DNA of 64,000 nt. It comes from Streptomyces sp. Je 1-332. GTDB taxonomy: Bacteria > Actinomycetota > Actinomycetes > Streptomycetales > Streptomycetaceae. The DNA is taken from positions 2,666,001-2,730,000 of the forward strand of contig NZ_CP160402.1 of the NCBI RefSeq assembly GCF_040730185.1, given 5' to 3'. Shown one piece after another: positions 15,446 through 25,900 of the stretch (the first letter of the stretch is position 1; the number at the start of each line of letters is the position of its first letter). Made by a program: the position numbers and the translations under genes. The notes beneath the pieces were generated by a model. That model did not search any database. It was given only the letters and a program-made list of their open reading frames with translations, and had not been told where the DNA came from.

Positions 15446-16573
15446 TCAGTCGTGCAGCAGGACCAGGTCGTCGCGGTGCACGACTTCCCGCTCGTACGCC
15501 GGTCCGAGCTCCCGCGCGAGATCCCGCGTGGAGCGGCCGAGGAGCTGGGGCAGCTCCTTGGCGTCGAAGTTCACCAGGCCGCGCGCCACGGCCCGCCCCG
15601 CGGCGTCCCGCAGCTCGACCGGGTCGCCCGCGGCGAAGTCTCCCTCGACCGCCGCGATCCCGGCGGGCAGCAGCGATTTGCGCCCCTCGACGACCGCGCG
15701 CACGGCCCCGTCGTCGAGCGTCAGCGCGCCCCGCGGCTCGGAGGCGTGCTGGAGCCACAGGAGCCGGTCCCCGGAGCGGCGGCCCGTGCGGTGGAAGTAC
15801 GTGCCGGTGTCGCGGCCCGCGAGGGCGTCGGCGGCCTGGCTCGCGGAGGTCAGGACCACCGGGATACCGGCCGCCGCGGCGATCCGCGCGGCCTCGACCT
15901 TGGTGACCATGCCGCCGGTGCCGACGCCCGCCTTGCCCGCGCTGCCGATCTGGACGTGCGCTATGTCGGCGGGGCCGGTGACCTCGGAGATCCGGGAGGT
16001 GCCCGGCCTGGCGGGGTCGCCGTCGTAGAGGCCGTCCACGTCGGAGAGCAGGACGAGGAGGTCGGCGTGGACGAGGTGGGCGACGAGGGCGGCGAGCCGG
16101 TCGTTGTCGCCGAAGCGGATCTCGTCCGTCGCCACGGTGTCGTTCTCGTTCACGACCGGCAGCGCGCCCATCGCCAGGAGCTGGTCGAAGGTGCGCGAGG
16201 CGTTGCGGTGGTGGGCGCGCCGCGCCATGTCGTCGGAGGTGAGGAGCACCTGCCCGACGCGTACGCCGTACCGGGCGAAGGAAGCGGTGTAGCGGGCCAT
16301 GAGAAGGCCTTGGCCAACGCTGGCGGCCGCCTGCTGCCTCGCCAGGTCCTTGGGCCGCCTACGCAGCCCCAACGGCGAGAGCCCGGCGGCGATGGAGCCG
16401 GACGACACGAGCACGATCTCGCGCTCGCCGCCGCTGCGGCTCTTGGCGAGCACGTCAACGAGGGCGTCAACGCGATCGGCGTCCAGGCCCCCCGACGCGG
16501 TGGTCAGGGACGAGGACCCGACCTTGACGACAACCCTGTGGGCCTCTGCGACGCCCTGCCTTGCCCCAGCCAC
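15446..16573 (-). CDS. proB: Glutamate 5-kinase ProB
   Basis: From GTG at 16573 the protein has 375 residues, with an N-terminal amino-acid kinase domain (VVVKVGSSSLT, then LVSSGSIAAGLSPLGL, and PVVNENDTVATDEIRFGDND) and a C-terminal PUA domain. It phosphorylates glutamate in the first step of proline synthesis and is usually feedback-inhibited by proline. GTG at 16573 is chosen because GGGGAAGTC sits right before it and homologues start there; the frame extends to 16651 with an ATG at 16603. It is divergent from the CDP-glycerol transferase-like gene. Confidence 0.95.
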   Translation of the reverse strand: MAGARQGVAEAHRVVVKVGSSSLTTASGGLDADRVDALVDVLAKSRSGGEREIVLVSSGSIAAGLSPLGLRRRPKDLARQQAAASVGQGLLMARYTASFARYGVRVGQVLLTSDDMARRAHHRNASRTFDQLLAMGALPVVNENDTVATDEIRFGDNDRLAALVAHLVHADLLVLLSDVDGLYDGDPARPGTSRISEVTGPADIAHVQIGSAGKAGVGTGGMVTKVEAARIAAAAGIPVVLTSASQAADALAGRDTGTYFHRTGRRSGDRLLWLQHASEPRGALTLDDGAVRAVVEGRKSLLPAGIAAVEGDFAAGDPVELRDAAGRAVARGLVNFDAKELPQLLGRSTRDLARELGPAYEREVVHRDDLVLLHD

Positions 16574-16760
16574 GACTTCCCCAATTGATCCCGAAGATCC
16601 CATTCCCTGCCGGACCAGCAATCTACGCGAGGTGGCGCGTGGGACGCCCATCCATTTCGCGGAGCGGACCGGCCAGGGGCCGAAGGCTCGTCCGAGGCGA
16701 ATCCCGGCCCCGGGGCTCAGTACCTTTGCCCCTTTATCCGGTGATTGTCGTCACGGAAGA

Positions 16761-16790
16761 TTGCTACAGAGCCACGGCACGTCATACGGT
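16761..16790 (+). promoter_or_regulatory. Candidate housekeeping promoter of the CDP-glycerol transferase-like gene
   Basis: TTGCTA (16761-16766) and TACGGT (16785-16790) are separated by 18 bp, a good match to the main vegetative sigma factor pattern. Transcription would start near 16797, leaving a leader of about 60 nt before GTG at 16857. Confidence 0.45.
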
Positions 16791-16856
16791 CAGTGGTCGT
16801 CTTCCCTGACTTCCCCCCATCCGATCCCCCCGATCCCCCGCCAGGAGCCCAAGCCC

Positions 16857-18953
16857 GTGCCCTCTGCCGGACTCGCACCCCGCCGCATCGTGCAGCTCTC
16901 CGCGCTGTTCGCGATGTTCGCGCTCTTCACGGCCCAGCTCGTCAGCGCGCTGGTCCCGTATGTACCGGTGTTCATCGCCGCGTCGGCGGCGAACCTCGCG
17001 CTCGATGTCTACCTGCAGTACAAACAGCCGGGCCTCCTCTCCCTCCTGGGCAAGATCCGCTTCGATGTCACGGTCAGGCAGCTCCTGCGCGACATGCTGA
17101 TCCTGGTCGGCCTGCTGCGCATCGACGGCATCGAGCCGCTCTCCGAGCAGTCGCCGCTGACGATCTCGCTGCTCGCGTTCTACTTCCTGCACTTCGGCTG
17201 CCAGGCCACCGCCATACTGGTGCGCCGCGCCCGCCAGCTGCCGATCGTCACCCGCAACATCGACGCGTCCGCGCTGCACCTGACCGCGGCCCCGCCGCGG
17301 ATCCTCGCGCGCCGCCAGGCCCACCGCCTGCTGACGTTCTCGGTCCCCGCCACGGCAGGTCTGATGGTCACCGCGGCCACCACCGAGGCGTATTGGGGCG
17401 GCATCGGCCTCGGGATCTCCATCGCCCTGATGGGCATCGGCGCGATCTACCTCGCCACGTGGCTGCTCCCCAAGAAGCGCGCGAAGAACGACGAGAAGGT
17501 CATGGAGTGGCTGGACAACTGGCTGGCCGACTACCAGCCGTCCGTCGCGATGTACTTCTCGGGCGGCTCCACGTCCGCGTACCAGGCGAACATGTGGCTC
17601 TCCACGCTCTCCGAGCTCGACGGCAAGCCGCTGATCGTGCTGCGTGAGCGGTTCATGGTGCAGAAGATCGACGCGACCGACGTCCCGATCATCTGCTTCC
17701 CGAAGGTCGCGACGATGTTCTCCCTGGAGACGTCGACGCTGAAGATGATGCTGCACCCGGCGAACGCCGCGAAGACCTCGCAGGTGCTGCGCATCCCCAC
17801 GATCAAGCACGCCTTCATCAACCACGGCGAGAGCGACAAGCTGTCCTCCTGCAACCCGTACGCGAAGGCGTACGACGAGGTGTGGGTGGCGGGCCCCGCC
17901 GCGCGCGACCGCTACCAGGCCGCGGACGTCGGCGTCGAGGACAAGGACGTGGTCGAGGTCGGCCGCCCCCAGCTGTCCCCGATCCTGCGGTCGACGGGCG
18001 CCCCCACGGGCCCCTTCACGACCGTGCTGTACGCCCCCACCTGGGAGGGCTGGGACGGCAACCCCGGCAACACGTCGGTGACCCTCGCGGGCGAGAACAT
18101 CGTCCGGCAGCTGCTCGCCGACCCCGGCGTCCGGCTCATCTACAAGCCGCACCCGATGACCGGCTCGCAGGACCCGCGCGCCGGCGCCGCCGACGAGCGC
18201 ATCAAGACGATGATCCGCGAGGCCGCCGCCAAGCGTTCCGGCGAGCGTCCCGGCCAGGACTCCCTGGCCGAACTGGCACGCCGCACCGGCGAGTTGGACC
18301 GGCTGACCTCGACCGCGTTCCGCAAGAGCGTGGACGAGATGGAGCGGATGATGCTCCAGGGCACGCCCGACGGCGACCAGCAGGCCGCGGTCGCCGAGGC
18401 GACGGCGGCGTGGGAGGCGGCGTACTGGGCGTCGTTCCCCGAGTGGGAGCACCAGATCATCACCACCGCGCGCCCCGCGATCTTCTCCTGCTTCAACCAG
18501 GCGGACCTGCTGATCAGCGACGTCTCCTCGGTCGTCTCCGACTGGCTGACGAGCGAGAAGCCGTACGCGGTCGCCAACACCTCCGGCATGTCCGAGGCGG
18601 ACTTCCGCTCGGGCTTCCCGACGGTGAGCGCCGCGGCGATCCTCTCCCCGACCGCCGAGGGTGTCCCCGACCTCCTTGAGGCCGTCCGCTCCCCGGAGAA
18701 GGACACGCACGCCGAGGCCCGCGCGGCGCTCAAGGAGCACCTCCTCGGCCCCTCGGACCCGCCCTCGCTGGCCCGCTTCAACGACGCGGCCCTCGCGCTC
18801 GCGGCCAGGGCCGACGAGCGCCGTCTTCGCATGGCCACCCGCATCGACGCGGAGATCCCCGGCCAGCGTGCGGCGCAGGACGCGGCGGAGGAGATGGAAT
18901 CCGACCCGACGGAACCGAACCCGAACGGCGCGGAAGACTCCGTCACGGCGTAG
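16857..18953 (+). CDS. CDP-glycerol glycerophosphotransferase (TagF)-like membrane protein
   Basis: From GTG at 16857 (AGGAG 10 nt upstream) the protein has 698 residues. The first 220 contain several membrane helices; the rest resembles the teichoic-acid glycerophosphotransferase family, with a FINHGESDK motif, TTVLYAPTWEGWDGN, RLIYKPHPMTG and DLLISDVSSVVSDWL. Family enzymes move glycerol phosphate from CDP-glycerol to a growing polymer on the inner face of the membrane. This long N-terminal membrane part is typical of the Streptomyces version rather than Bacillus TagF. A role in a wall or membrane polyol-phosphate polymer is inferred. The gene stands alone, opposite in direction to proB and obg. 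Confidence 0.8.
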   Translation: MPSAGLAPRRIVQLSALFAMFALFTAQLVSALVPYVPVFIAASAANLALDVYLQYKQPGLLSLLGKIRFDVTVRQLLRDMLILVGLLRIDGIEPLSEQSPLTISLLAFYFLHFGCQATAILVRRARQLPIVTRNIDASALHLTAAPPRILARRQAHRLLTFSVPATAGLMVTAATTEAYWGGIGLGISIALMGIGAIYLATWLLPKKRAKNDEKVMEWLDNWLADYQPSVAMYFSGGSTSAYQANMWLSTLSELDGKPLIVLRERFMVQKIDATDVPIICFPKVATMFSLETSTLKMMLHPANAAKTSQVLRIPTIKHAFINHGESDKLSSCNPYAKAYDEVWVAGPAARDRYQAADVGVEDKDVVEVGRPQLSPILRSTGAPTGPFTTVLYAPTWEGWDGNPGNTSVTLAGENIVRQLLADPGVRLIYKPHPMTGSQDPRAGAADERIKTMIREAAAKRSGERPGQDSLAELARRTGELDRLTSTAFRKSVDEMERMMLQGTPDGDQQAAVAEATAAWEAAYWASFPEWEHQIITTARPAIFSCFNQADLLISDVSSVVSDWLTSEKPYAVANTSGMSEADFRSGFPTVSAAAILSPTAEGVPDLLEAVRSPEKDTHAEARAALKEHLLGPSDPPSLARFNDAALALAARADERRLRMATRIDAEIPGQRAAQDAAEEMESDPTEPNPNGAEDSVTA

Positions 18954-18972
18954 TAGGGCGCCCCCAGGCGCG

Positions 18973-19010
18973 GAGAAGGGCCCCGGAGCTTCGGCTCCGG
19001 GGCCCTTCTC
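18973..19010. terminator. Strong bidirectional terminator
   Basis: A perfect 17-bp stem closed by a TTCG tetraloop (arms start GAGAAGGGCCCC and end GGGGCCCTTCTC) followed by TTC on the right strand. It lies between the CDP-glycerol transferase-like gene and the convergent obg gene. Confidence 0.85.
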
Positions 19011-19035
19011 TTCATGCGTCACTGCGGGCGCTTCG

Positions 19036-19073
19036 TGGCTGGTCGCGCAGTTCCCCGCGCCCCTTACGGGGCC
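19036..19073. repeat. Dispersed repeat, copy A
   Basis: The block GCGCAGTTCCCCGCGCCCCT followed by a 2-3 nt spacer and GGGGC, with TGGCTGGTC in front. The same sequence occurs at 53418-53454 and, inverted, at 53321-53354 and 60648-60687. It lies in the gap after obg. Confidence 0.8.
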
Positions 19074-19078
19074 AGGGA

Positions 19079-20518
19079 CTAGAACGGATCGAAGTCGTCG
19101 TACGCCTTCTCCGCCTCGTCCCGCTCCGCGTCCCGGTCCCTGCGGCGCTGAGCAGCGGGACGGGGCGCCTCCAGGCGGTGGTCCTCGCCGCGGCGGCCGA
19201 GCATCTCCGCGCCGGCCATCACCGTGGGCTCCCAGTCGAAGACGACCGCGTTGTCCTCGGGGCCGATGGCGACGCCGTCACCCGTGCGGGCGCCCGCCTT
19301 CATCAGCTCTTCCTCGACGCCGAGGCGGTTGAGCCGGTCCGCGAGGTAGCCGACGGCCTCGTCGTTGTTGAAGTCGGTCTGGCGCACCCAGCGCTCCGGC
19401 TTCTCGCCGCGCACGCGGTAGATGCCGTCGTCGCCGAGCTTGACGGTGAAGCCCGCGTCGTCCACGGCCTTGGGGCGGATGACGATACGGGTCGCCTCCT
19501 CCTTCGGCTTCGCGGCACGCCCCGCGGCCACGATCTCGGCGAGCGCGAAGGAGAGCTCCTTGAGCCCCTTGTGCGCCACGGCCGACACCTCGAAGACGCG
19601 GTAGCCGCGGGCCTCCAGGTCGGGGCGGACCAGGTCGGCGAGGTCCTGGCCGTCCGGTACGTCGATCTTGTTGAGGACGACGACACGCGGGCGGTTCTCC
19701 AGGCCCGCGCCGTACTCACGCAGCTCGGCCTCGATGATGTCGAGGTCGGAGACGGGGTCACGGTCGGACTCGAGGGTCGCCGTGTCCAGGACGTGCACCA
19801 GGACGCTGCACCGCTCGACGTGCCGCAGGAACTCCAGGCCAAGGCCCTTGCCCTGGCTCGCGCCCGGGATCAGGCCCGGTACGTCGGCGATGGTGTAGAC
19901 GGTCGAACCGGCCGTCACCACACCGAGGTTGGGGACCAGCGTCGTGAACGGGTAGTCCGCGATCTTCGGCTTGGCCGCGCTCAGGACCGAGATCAGCGAG
20001 GACTTGCCCGCGCTCGGGTAACCCACGAGCGCGACGTCCGCGACGGTCTTGAGCTCCAGGACGACGTCGCCCTCGTCGCCCGGCTCGCCGAGCAGCGCGA
20101 AGCCGGGCGCCTTGCGGCGGGCCGAGGCGAGCGCGGCGTTGCCGAGGCCGCCGCGACCGCCCTGCGACGCGACGTACGTGGTGCCCTGGCCGACCAGGTC
20201 GGCGAGGACGTTGCCCTGCTTGTCGAGGATGACGGTGCCGTCCGGCACGGGCAGGACCAGGTCCTGGCCGTCCTTGCCGGAGCGGTTGTCACCGGCGCCG
20301 GGGGCGCCGTTGGTGGCCTTGCGGTGCGGGGAGTGGTGGTAGTCGAGCAGCGTCGTGACCGACTGGTCGACGACCAGGATCACGTCACCGCCACGGCCGC
20401 CGTTACCGCCGTCGGGACCGCCGAGCGGCTTGAACTTCTCACGGTGGACGGAGGCACAGCCGTGGCCCCCGCTACCCGCGGCGACATGCAGCTCGACGCG
20501 GTCCACGAAGGTGGTCAT
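19079..20518 (-). CDS. obg: GTPase Obg/CgtA
   Basis: A 479-residue protein with the Gly-rich Obg fold at residues 1-158 ([17 protein letters not shown]), a G domain with GYPSAGKSS (166-174), DVPGL and NKID, and the C-terminal OCT domain typical of high-GC Gram-positives. An acidic/basic tail ends in DFDPF. Obg binds the 50S subunit and links growth, ribosome assembly and, in Streptomyces, the onset of development. ATG at 20518 is the family start. It follows rplU and rpmA in the same direction, as in most bacteria, with a hairpin between. Confidence 0.97.
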   Translation of the reverse strand: MTTFVDRVELHVAAGSGGHGCASVHREKFKPLGGPDGGNGGRGGDVILVVDQSVTTLLDYHHSPHRKATNGAPGAGDNRSGKDGQDLVLPVPDGTVILDKQGNVLADLVGQGTTYVASQGGRGGLGNAALASARRKAPGFALLGEPGDEGDVVLELKTVADVALVGYPSAGKSSLISVLSAAKPKIADYPFTTLVPNLGVVTAGSTVYTIADVPGLIPGASQGKGLGLEFLRHVERCSVLVHVLDTATLESDRDPVSDLDIIEAELREYGAGLENRPRVVVLNKIDVPDGQDLADLVRPDLEARGYRVFEVSAVAHKGLKELSFALAEIVAAGRAAKPKEEATRIVIRPKAVDDAGFTVKLGDDGIYRVRGEKPERWVRQTDFNNDEAVGYLADRLNRLGVEEELMKAGARTGDGVAIGPEDNAVVFDWEPTVMAGAEMLGRRGEDHRLEAPRPAAQRRRDRDAERDEAEKAYDDFDPF

Positions 20519-20581
20519 GGGATGTGCCTCCAGAAACTTACGGAATGTCAGGGGCGAAATGCACCTAGGTGTAACACGCGA

Positions 20582-20622
20582 AGGGCGGACCCGCTTCCCG
20601 AAAGGGAAGTGAGGTCCGCCCT
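20582..20622 (-). terminator. Hairpin between rpmA and obg
   Basis: A 10-bp GC stem (AGGGCGGACC/GGTCCGCCCT) enclosing an inner TTCCCG/GGGAA helix lies in the 134-bp gap between rpmA and obg. The T-run on the leftward side is weak, so partial termination that lowers obg expression relative to the ribosomal genes is likely. Confidence 0.6.
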
Positions 20623-20652
20623 CGCAAAGAACCCGTTCTACAGAAGCCTGGT

Positions 20653-20907
20653 TCAGGCGACCGGAACGATGTTCACGACCTTGCGGCCACGGTGGGTGCC
20701 GAACTCGACCGCACCGGCGGCCAGCGCGAACAGCGTGTCGTCCTTGCCACGGCCGACGCTCGAGCCGGGGTGGAAGTGGGTGCCACGCTGGCGGACCAGG
20801 ATCTCACCGGCGTTGACGGTCTGACCGCCGAAGCGCTTCACGCCGAGCCGCTGAGCATTGGAATCGCGCCCGTTCCGAGTGGACGATGCGCCCTTCTTGT
20901 GTGCCAT
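20653..20907 (-). CDS. rpmA: Ribosomal protein bL27
   Basis: The 84-residue protein starts [20 protein letters not shown], the bL27 signature whose N-terminus reaches the peptidyl-transferase centre, and includes [16 protein letters not shown] and [16 protein letters not shown]. There is no cleavable N-terminal extension of the Firmicutes type. It sits 14 nt after rplU in the same direction. Confidence 0.99.
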   Translation of the reverse strand: MAHKKGASSTRNGRDSNAQRLGVKRFGGQTVNAGEILVRQRGTHFHPGSSVGRGKDDTLFALAAGAVEFGTHRGRKVVNIVPVA

Positions 20908-20921
20908 GTGTTCTCAGTCCC

Positions 20922-21242
20922 TTACTTCGCAGCCGTGGGGATACCGGTGACCTTGATCGCCGTGTACTGCTGGCGGTGACCCTGGCGACGGCGGTAGCCG
21001 GTCTTGTTCTTGTAGCGAAGGATGTCGATCTTCGCGCCCTTGTGGTGGTCCACGACCTCGGCCGTGACCTTGATACCGGCAAGCACCCACGGGTCACTCG
21101 TCACGGCGTCGCCGTCGACAACGAGCAGCGTAGAGAGCTCTACGGTGTCGCCAACCTTGGCGGTGGGAAGCTTGTCAACCTCAACGATGTCGTCGACAGC
21201 AACCTTGTGCTGGCGACCACCGCTGCGCACGATGGCGTACAC
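20922..21242 (-). CDS. rplU: Ribosomal protein bL21
   Basis: A 106-residue protein with [13 protein letters not shown] at the start and [17 protein letters not shown] near the end, the bL21 pattern for binding 23S rRNA. The start is GTG with the purine-rich GAGAGAGATCC upstream. It leads the rplU-rpmA-obg unit. The 169-bp leader region before it has no gene; a leader regulatory structure cannot be confirmed by eye. Confidence 0.99.
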   Translation of the reverse strand: MYAIVRSGGRQHKVAVDDIVEVDKLPTAKVGDTVELSTLLVVDGDAVTSDPWVLAGIKVTAEVVDHHKGAKIDILRYKNKTGYRRRQGHRQQYTAIKVTGIPTAAK

Positions 21243-21411
21243 GGATCTCTCTCTCGCTCGGAACGGGACCCCCGCAGTCCAGCCGCCCGTCCAGATGCAC
21301 GGTCGGCCTCTCCCGAGCGCCGGGGGCGCCGGAAGGGAAATCAGGTTTACAGGGGTAGGACGTGCCTAGTAACACGCCGACGGTCAAGATTACGGGGCTG
21401 GGCCGGACGGG

Positions 21412-22761
21412 TCAAACCGGCTTCTCACCGTCCGGCGGCAGCGGCTTGACACCCTTGCACAGGTCGGTGCTGTCGGCCTTGCCCGGCCAGGCGACGGCCC
21501 CTACCCGGTCGAAGTGGCCGCGGTACGCGTCGTGCACGGAATCGTCGTCGACCTTCACGATCGCCTCGTCGTTCTCACGCAGCGCCGGAGCCGTGTAGTT
21601 CTGCGAGCCGGTGAAGGAGAGCTTGTTCCGCTTGCCGTCGTACATGCCGTCGATGAGCAGGTACTTCGAGTGGATGATGTAGGGCGTTGTCAGCTTGGTG
21701 CCGGGGTGCAGCGGGTCCCGGTCGTCGTTGAAGCAGCGCACGGTCGGCCCGCCGGCCTTGTGCAGGGCCTCCCAGGTGCCAGGGGTGCCGCCCTGGCTCT
21801 TGGCGCTGTCGGTCTCGGCGTAGACGATGCTGACCGTGCAGCCCGCCTTCTTGAGCGAGACGAGCTTGTCGGCGATCTGCTTGCGGGTGATCTTGAAGAT
21901 CGAGGCACGGATGTTGGTGTGCCTGGCCACCCCGGCCGCGTCCTTGTAGTTGCACTGCACGTTGTTCAGGACCGAGTACATGGTGTCGGTCTCGTTGACC
22001 GTGCCGGAGCGCGGGAAGAAGTACGCCTTGTAGAGGCCGTCGCTCACCGTGCGGTAGTCCCAGTTCCGCCAGTCCTTGCGGATCATCTCGGCGAAGTAGT
22101 CGGCGTAGGCCTCGTACATCGTCGGGTTGTTCGGGAGCTGCAGCGCGTCGTTGTAGAACTTCGTGTGCGCGGAGGGCGTCGAGTTCGACGTGGTCTGTAC
22201 GACGACGTCCCTGGCGCCCTCGACCTGCGAGAACAGCCAGAACTTGTTGTGCATGATCGACTTGCCGTACTTGGGGTCACCCAGGCAGGACTTGTCGGCC
22301 GGGCAGAGCGTCACGAAGGACGGCTTGTCGCGGTCGGTGCCGAGCTCCGTCGCCAGCCTGGCGTACGAGGTGTTCGTGGGGCGGTCGCTCCTGCTGGTCT
22401 CGTCGAGCACCATCTGCACGTTCACGCCCCGGTGCTTGGCCGCCACGAGCGCGTCGACGACCGAGGCCTCCCACACGTGGTAGACCGCGACCTTGATGGT
22501 CGAGCCGGGCACCGCGGCGTTCGTCAGGTCGATCAGCCTGGTCCGGATCGCGTGCTGCTGCTCCGGTGTGCCCTTCGGGTCGTTGAAGAGCGGTGCCTCC
22601 ACCAGCGGCGGCTCCCCGTCGGCCGCCGCCGTCCCCACGGCGCTGACGGACTGGATCCCCGCCGCCGACAGGACGGTGGCCAGCGCGACCGCCTGGCGTC
22701 CGCCCTTGATCTGTTTCACGGCACGGTGACGTCCCGTGCCTTTCAGGCGACCCTGCGCCAT
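21412..22761 (-). CDS. Secreted phospholipase D-like protein
   Basis: From ATG at 22761 (GGGAGGGGACGC upstream) the protein has 449 residues. A basic N-terminus and a hydrophobic segment (AVALATVLSAAGIQSVSAVG) form a signal peptide. Two HKD motifs follow: HNKFWLF (His171, Lys173) with a TSNSTPS block, and IHSKYLLIDG near residue 380 with TGSQNYT. These are the paired catalytic motifs of the phospholipase D superfamily. The motifs are complete, so an active exported phosphodiesterase is likely; lipid or nucleic-acid substrate is unknown. A few Cys pairs may form disulfides. It lies between rne and rplU with its own flanking non-coding gaps. Confidence 0.88.
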   Translation of the reverse strand: MAQGRLKGTGRHRAVKQIKGGRQAVALATVLSAAGIQSVSAVGTAAADGEPPLVEAPLFNDPKGTPEQQHAIRTRLIDLTNAAVPGSTIKVAVYHVWEASVVDALVAAKHRGVNVQMVLDETSRSDRPTNTSYARLATELGTDRDKPSFVTLCPADKSCLGDPKYGKSIMHNKFWLFSQVEGARDVVVQTTSNSTPSAHTKFYNDALQLPNNPTMYEAYADYFAEMIRKDWRNWDYRTVSDGLYKAYFFPRSGTVNETDTMYSVLNNVQCNYKDAAGVARHTNIRASIFKITRKQIADKLVSLKKAGCTVSIVYAETDSAKSQGGTPGTWEALHKAGGPTVRCFNDDRDPLHPGTKLTTPYIIHSKYLLIDGMYDGKRNKLSFTGSQNYTAPALRENDEAIVKVDDDSVHDAYRGHFDRVGAVAWPGKADSTDLCKGVKPLPPDGEKPV

Positions 22762-22870
22762 CGTGCGTCCCCTCCCTGACACGAGCGCGACGTCTCCCCG
22801 GACGCCACGCGCGTGTGTTCTTTCACCAACCGCATGAGTTTTACAGGTACTTCACCACGTGCCAACAGAC

Positions 22871-22912
22871 GGGCGCCCCCGGCGTGGCCACATCACCACA
22901 CCGGGGGCGCCC
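22871..22912 (-). terminator. Terminator hairpin after rne
   Basis: Arms GGGCGCCCCCGG and CCGGGGGCGCCC (12 bp, perfect) with an 18-nt interior lie 30 nt past the rne stop, before the phospholipase D-like gene. No strong T-run follows. Confidence 0.6.
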
Positions 22913-22942
22913 GGTCACCTGTACGAACGGCGAAGGACCAGG

Positions 22943-25900
22943 TCAGCCCTCGTCGGCCGCGGCGGCCTTGACACCGGACGGTGCCTGCTCCGCAGCGGCG
23001 GTCTTCTTCGTCGTCTTCGACGCCTTCTTGGCCGTCGTCTTCTTGGCGGCCGTCTTCTTGGCCGCGGTCTTCTTGGCGGCGGCCTTCTTCGCGGGCGCCT
23101 TCTTGGCGGCGGTCTTACGCGCCGTCTTCTTGGCCGGAGCGGCTTCCTCGGCCTCGGTCTCGGCCTTGTCCGAAGCGGTCTCCGGGGCCTGAGCGGCCTT
23201 CTCCGCCGACGGGACGACCAGGACGGCCGCCTCATCGGACGCGGTCGGCGCGGTGGCCTTGCGGACCGCACGACGGCGCGGGCGGGCCGGGGCGGCGTCC
23301 GCGACCGGCTCGGCGGCGACAGGCTCGGCGACCGGCTCCGCGACGGGCTCGGCCTTCGGCGCCTCGGCCACGATCACCTCGGCGGCCTCGGGCTCGGCGC
23401 TCCCCGCGGACTTCGGCGAACCGGCGGGCGACGTCGCCTTGCGGGTCGCACGACGGCGCGTACGCCCCTTGGGGGCCGCGTCGTCCGCGGGCGCCTCGGG
23501 GGCCACCTCGACGACCGGGTCCTCGGCGGCGGCCGGAGTCTCGACCACGGGGGCCTCGACCACCGGAGCCTCGTCCTCGGCCGTGGCGGCCTTGCGGGAC
23601 CTGGACCGCTTCTCCGCCTTGGGCGCGCTCTCCGCCCTGGGCGCGGTGTCCGCCTTCGGGGCGCCGGCCGGAGCCGAGGCCCGACGGGTCGCCCTGCGGC
23701 GCGAACGGCCGCCGCGGGACGCCGCGGCCTCGGCCTCGGACGCGCTGCTGTACAGCTCCTCGTCCGGGACGAAGTCGGGCTCCGGAAGCGCCACCGGGGC
23801 GGCTGCTTCCGCGGCGACCTCGGCCTCGGTCTCGGTCTCGACCTCGTCCGTGGCCTCGTGCTCGTGCGTGTGCTCCTGGCCCTGCTCCGAGCCGCCGCGG
23901 CCGCGCTTCTTGCGCTTGCCGCCGCCACCGGCGGAGGTCGGCTGCTCCATGTGCACGATCACGCCACGGCCGTTGCAGTGGACGCAGGTCTCGGAGAAGG
24001 ACTCCAGGAGGCCCTGGCCGACCCGCTTACGGGTCATCTGCACGAGGCCCAGCGAGGTGACCTCGGCCACCTGGTGCTTCGTACGGTCGCGGCCCAGGCA
24101 TTCGAGCAGCCTGCGCAGGACCAGGTCGCGGTTGGACTCCAGGACCATGTCGATGAAGTCGATGACGACGATGCCGCCGAGGTCACGCAGGCGCAGCTGG
24201 CGCACGATCTCCTCGGCCGCCTCGAGGTTGTTCCTCGTGACGGTCTCTTCGAGGTTGCCGCCCTGGCCGGTGAACTTTCCGGTGTTGACGTCGACGACGA
24301 TCATCGCCTCGGTCTTGTCGATCACCAGCGAGCCGCCGCTGGGCAGCCAGACCTTGCGGTCGAGCGCCTTCATCAGCTGCTCGTCGATGCGGTACGTCGC
24401 GAAGACGTCGACCTCGGAGGTCCAGCGCTGCAGGCGGTCGGCCAGGTCGGGGGCGACATGGGAGACGTATCCGTGGATGGTCTCCCAGGCGTCGTCACCG
24501 CTGACGATGACCTTCGAGAAGTCCTCGTTGAAGATGTCGCGGACGACACGGACGGTCATGTCCGGCTCGCCGTACAGCAGGCCGGGCGCGCTCGTCGAGG
24601 CCGCCTTCGACTTCTTCTGGATGTCCTCCCACTGCTGCTGCAGACGCTCGACGTCACGGCGCAGCTCGTCCTCGCTCGCGCCCTCGGCGGCGGTGCGCAC
24701 GATGACGCCCGCGTCCTCGGGGACGATCTTCTTGAGGATGGTCTTCAGACGCGCGCGCTCGGTGTCGGGCAGCTTGCGGCTGATGCCGGTCATCGAGCCC
24801 TCGGGCACGTAGACCAGGTAGCGGCCGGGCAGCGAGACCTGGCTGGTGAGGCGGGCGCCCTTGTGGCCGATCGGGTCCTTCGTGACCTGCACGAGGACCG
24901 ACTGGCCCGACTTGAGGGCGGACTCGATGCGGCGGGGGCCGTTGGCCATCCCGAGCGCCTCGAAGTTGACCTCGCCGGCGTACAGGACCGCGTTGCGGCC
25001 CTTGCCGATGTCGATGAAGGCGGCCTCCATGGACGGCAGCACGTTCTGGACCTTGCCCAGGTAGACGTTGCCGACGTAACTGGTGGCCTGCTCCTTGTTG
25101 ACGTAGTGCTCGACGAGCACGTTGTCCTCGAGGACGCCGATCTGGGTGCGCTCGCCGTTCTGGCGGACGACCATCACGCGCTCGACGGCCTCGCGGCGGG
25201 CCAGGAACTCGGCCTCGGTGATGATCGGGACGCGACGGCGGCCCTGCTCACGGCCTTCGCGGCGGCGCTGCTTCTTGGCTTCGAGGCGGGTCGAGCCCTT
25301 GATGGACGTGACCTCGTCGACGCCGGTGCCGAGCTCGCGCTCCTCCTTCTTACGCGGCTCACGGACCTTGACGACCGTACGCTCCGGGTCGCCGTCCGAC
25401 GCGCTCTCCGCCTCACCGGAGTCACCGGCGCGGCGACGGCGGCGACGGCGACGGCGGCTGCTGCTGGAGCCGGAACCCGAGCCGTTGTCGTCGGAGTCGT
25501 CGTCGGACTCCTCGGCGGCGGCCGGCTCGGTGTCCTGCTCGGCGGCGTCCGTGTCGGAGTCCGCTTCGGCGTCCGCGTCCTGCTCGCCGGAGTCGTCGGC
25601 GGACTCACCGCGGCGGCGGCGACGGCCACCACGACGGCGACGGCGGCCGTGCCGCTCGCCGGAGTCGTCGGACTCGTCGTTGTCGGTGTCACTGTCCGCG
25701 GCGGTGTCCTCGGCCTCTTCGGGCTCGGCGGGCTCCTCCACAGCCTGGGGAGCGGCCTTCGCGGGCTGCTCGGCGGCGGGCTGCTCGTCGGAGGCGCGGC
25801 CTCGGCGACGGCGACGGCGCGGAGCCGTCTCCTCCTCCGCCACGGGGGCGGCGGCCACGGGCTCGGCCTCGACCTCTTCGGCGGGCTCGTCGGCCGCTTC

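Noticed and set aside
16782..19022. A 746-codon minus-strand open frame
   Set aside because: It is antisense to the CDP-glycerol transferase-like gene, which has clear motifs.
21243..21411. A ribosomal protein leader (L21-type) RNA structure upstream of rplU
   Set aside because: No fold matching a known leader could be confirmed by eye.
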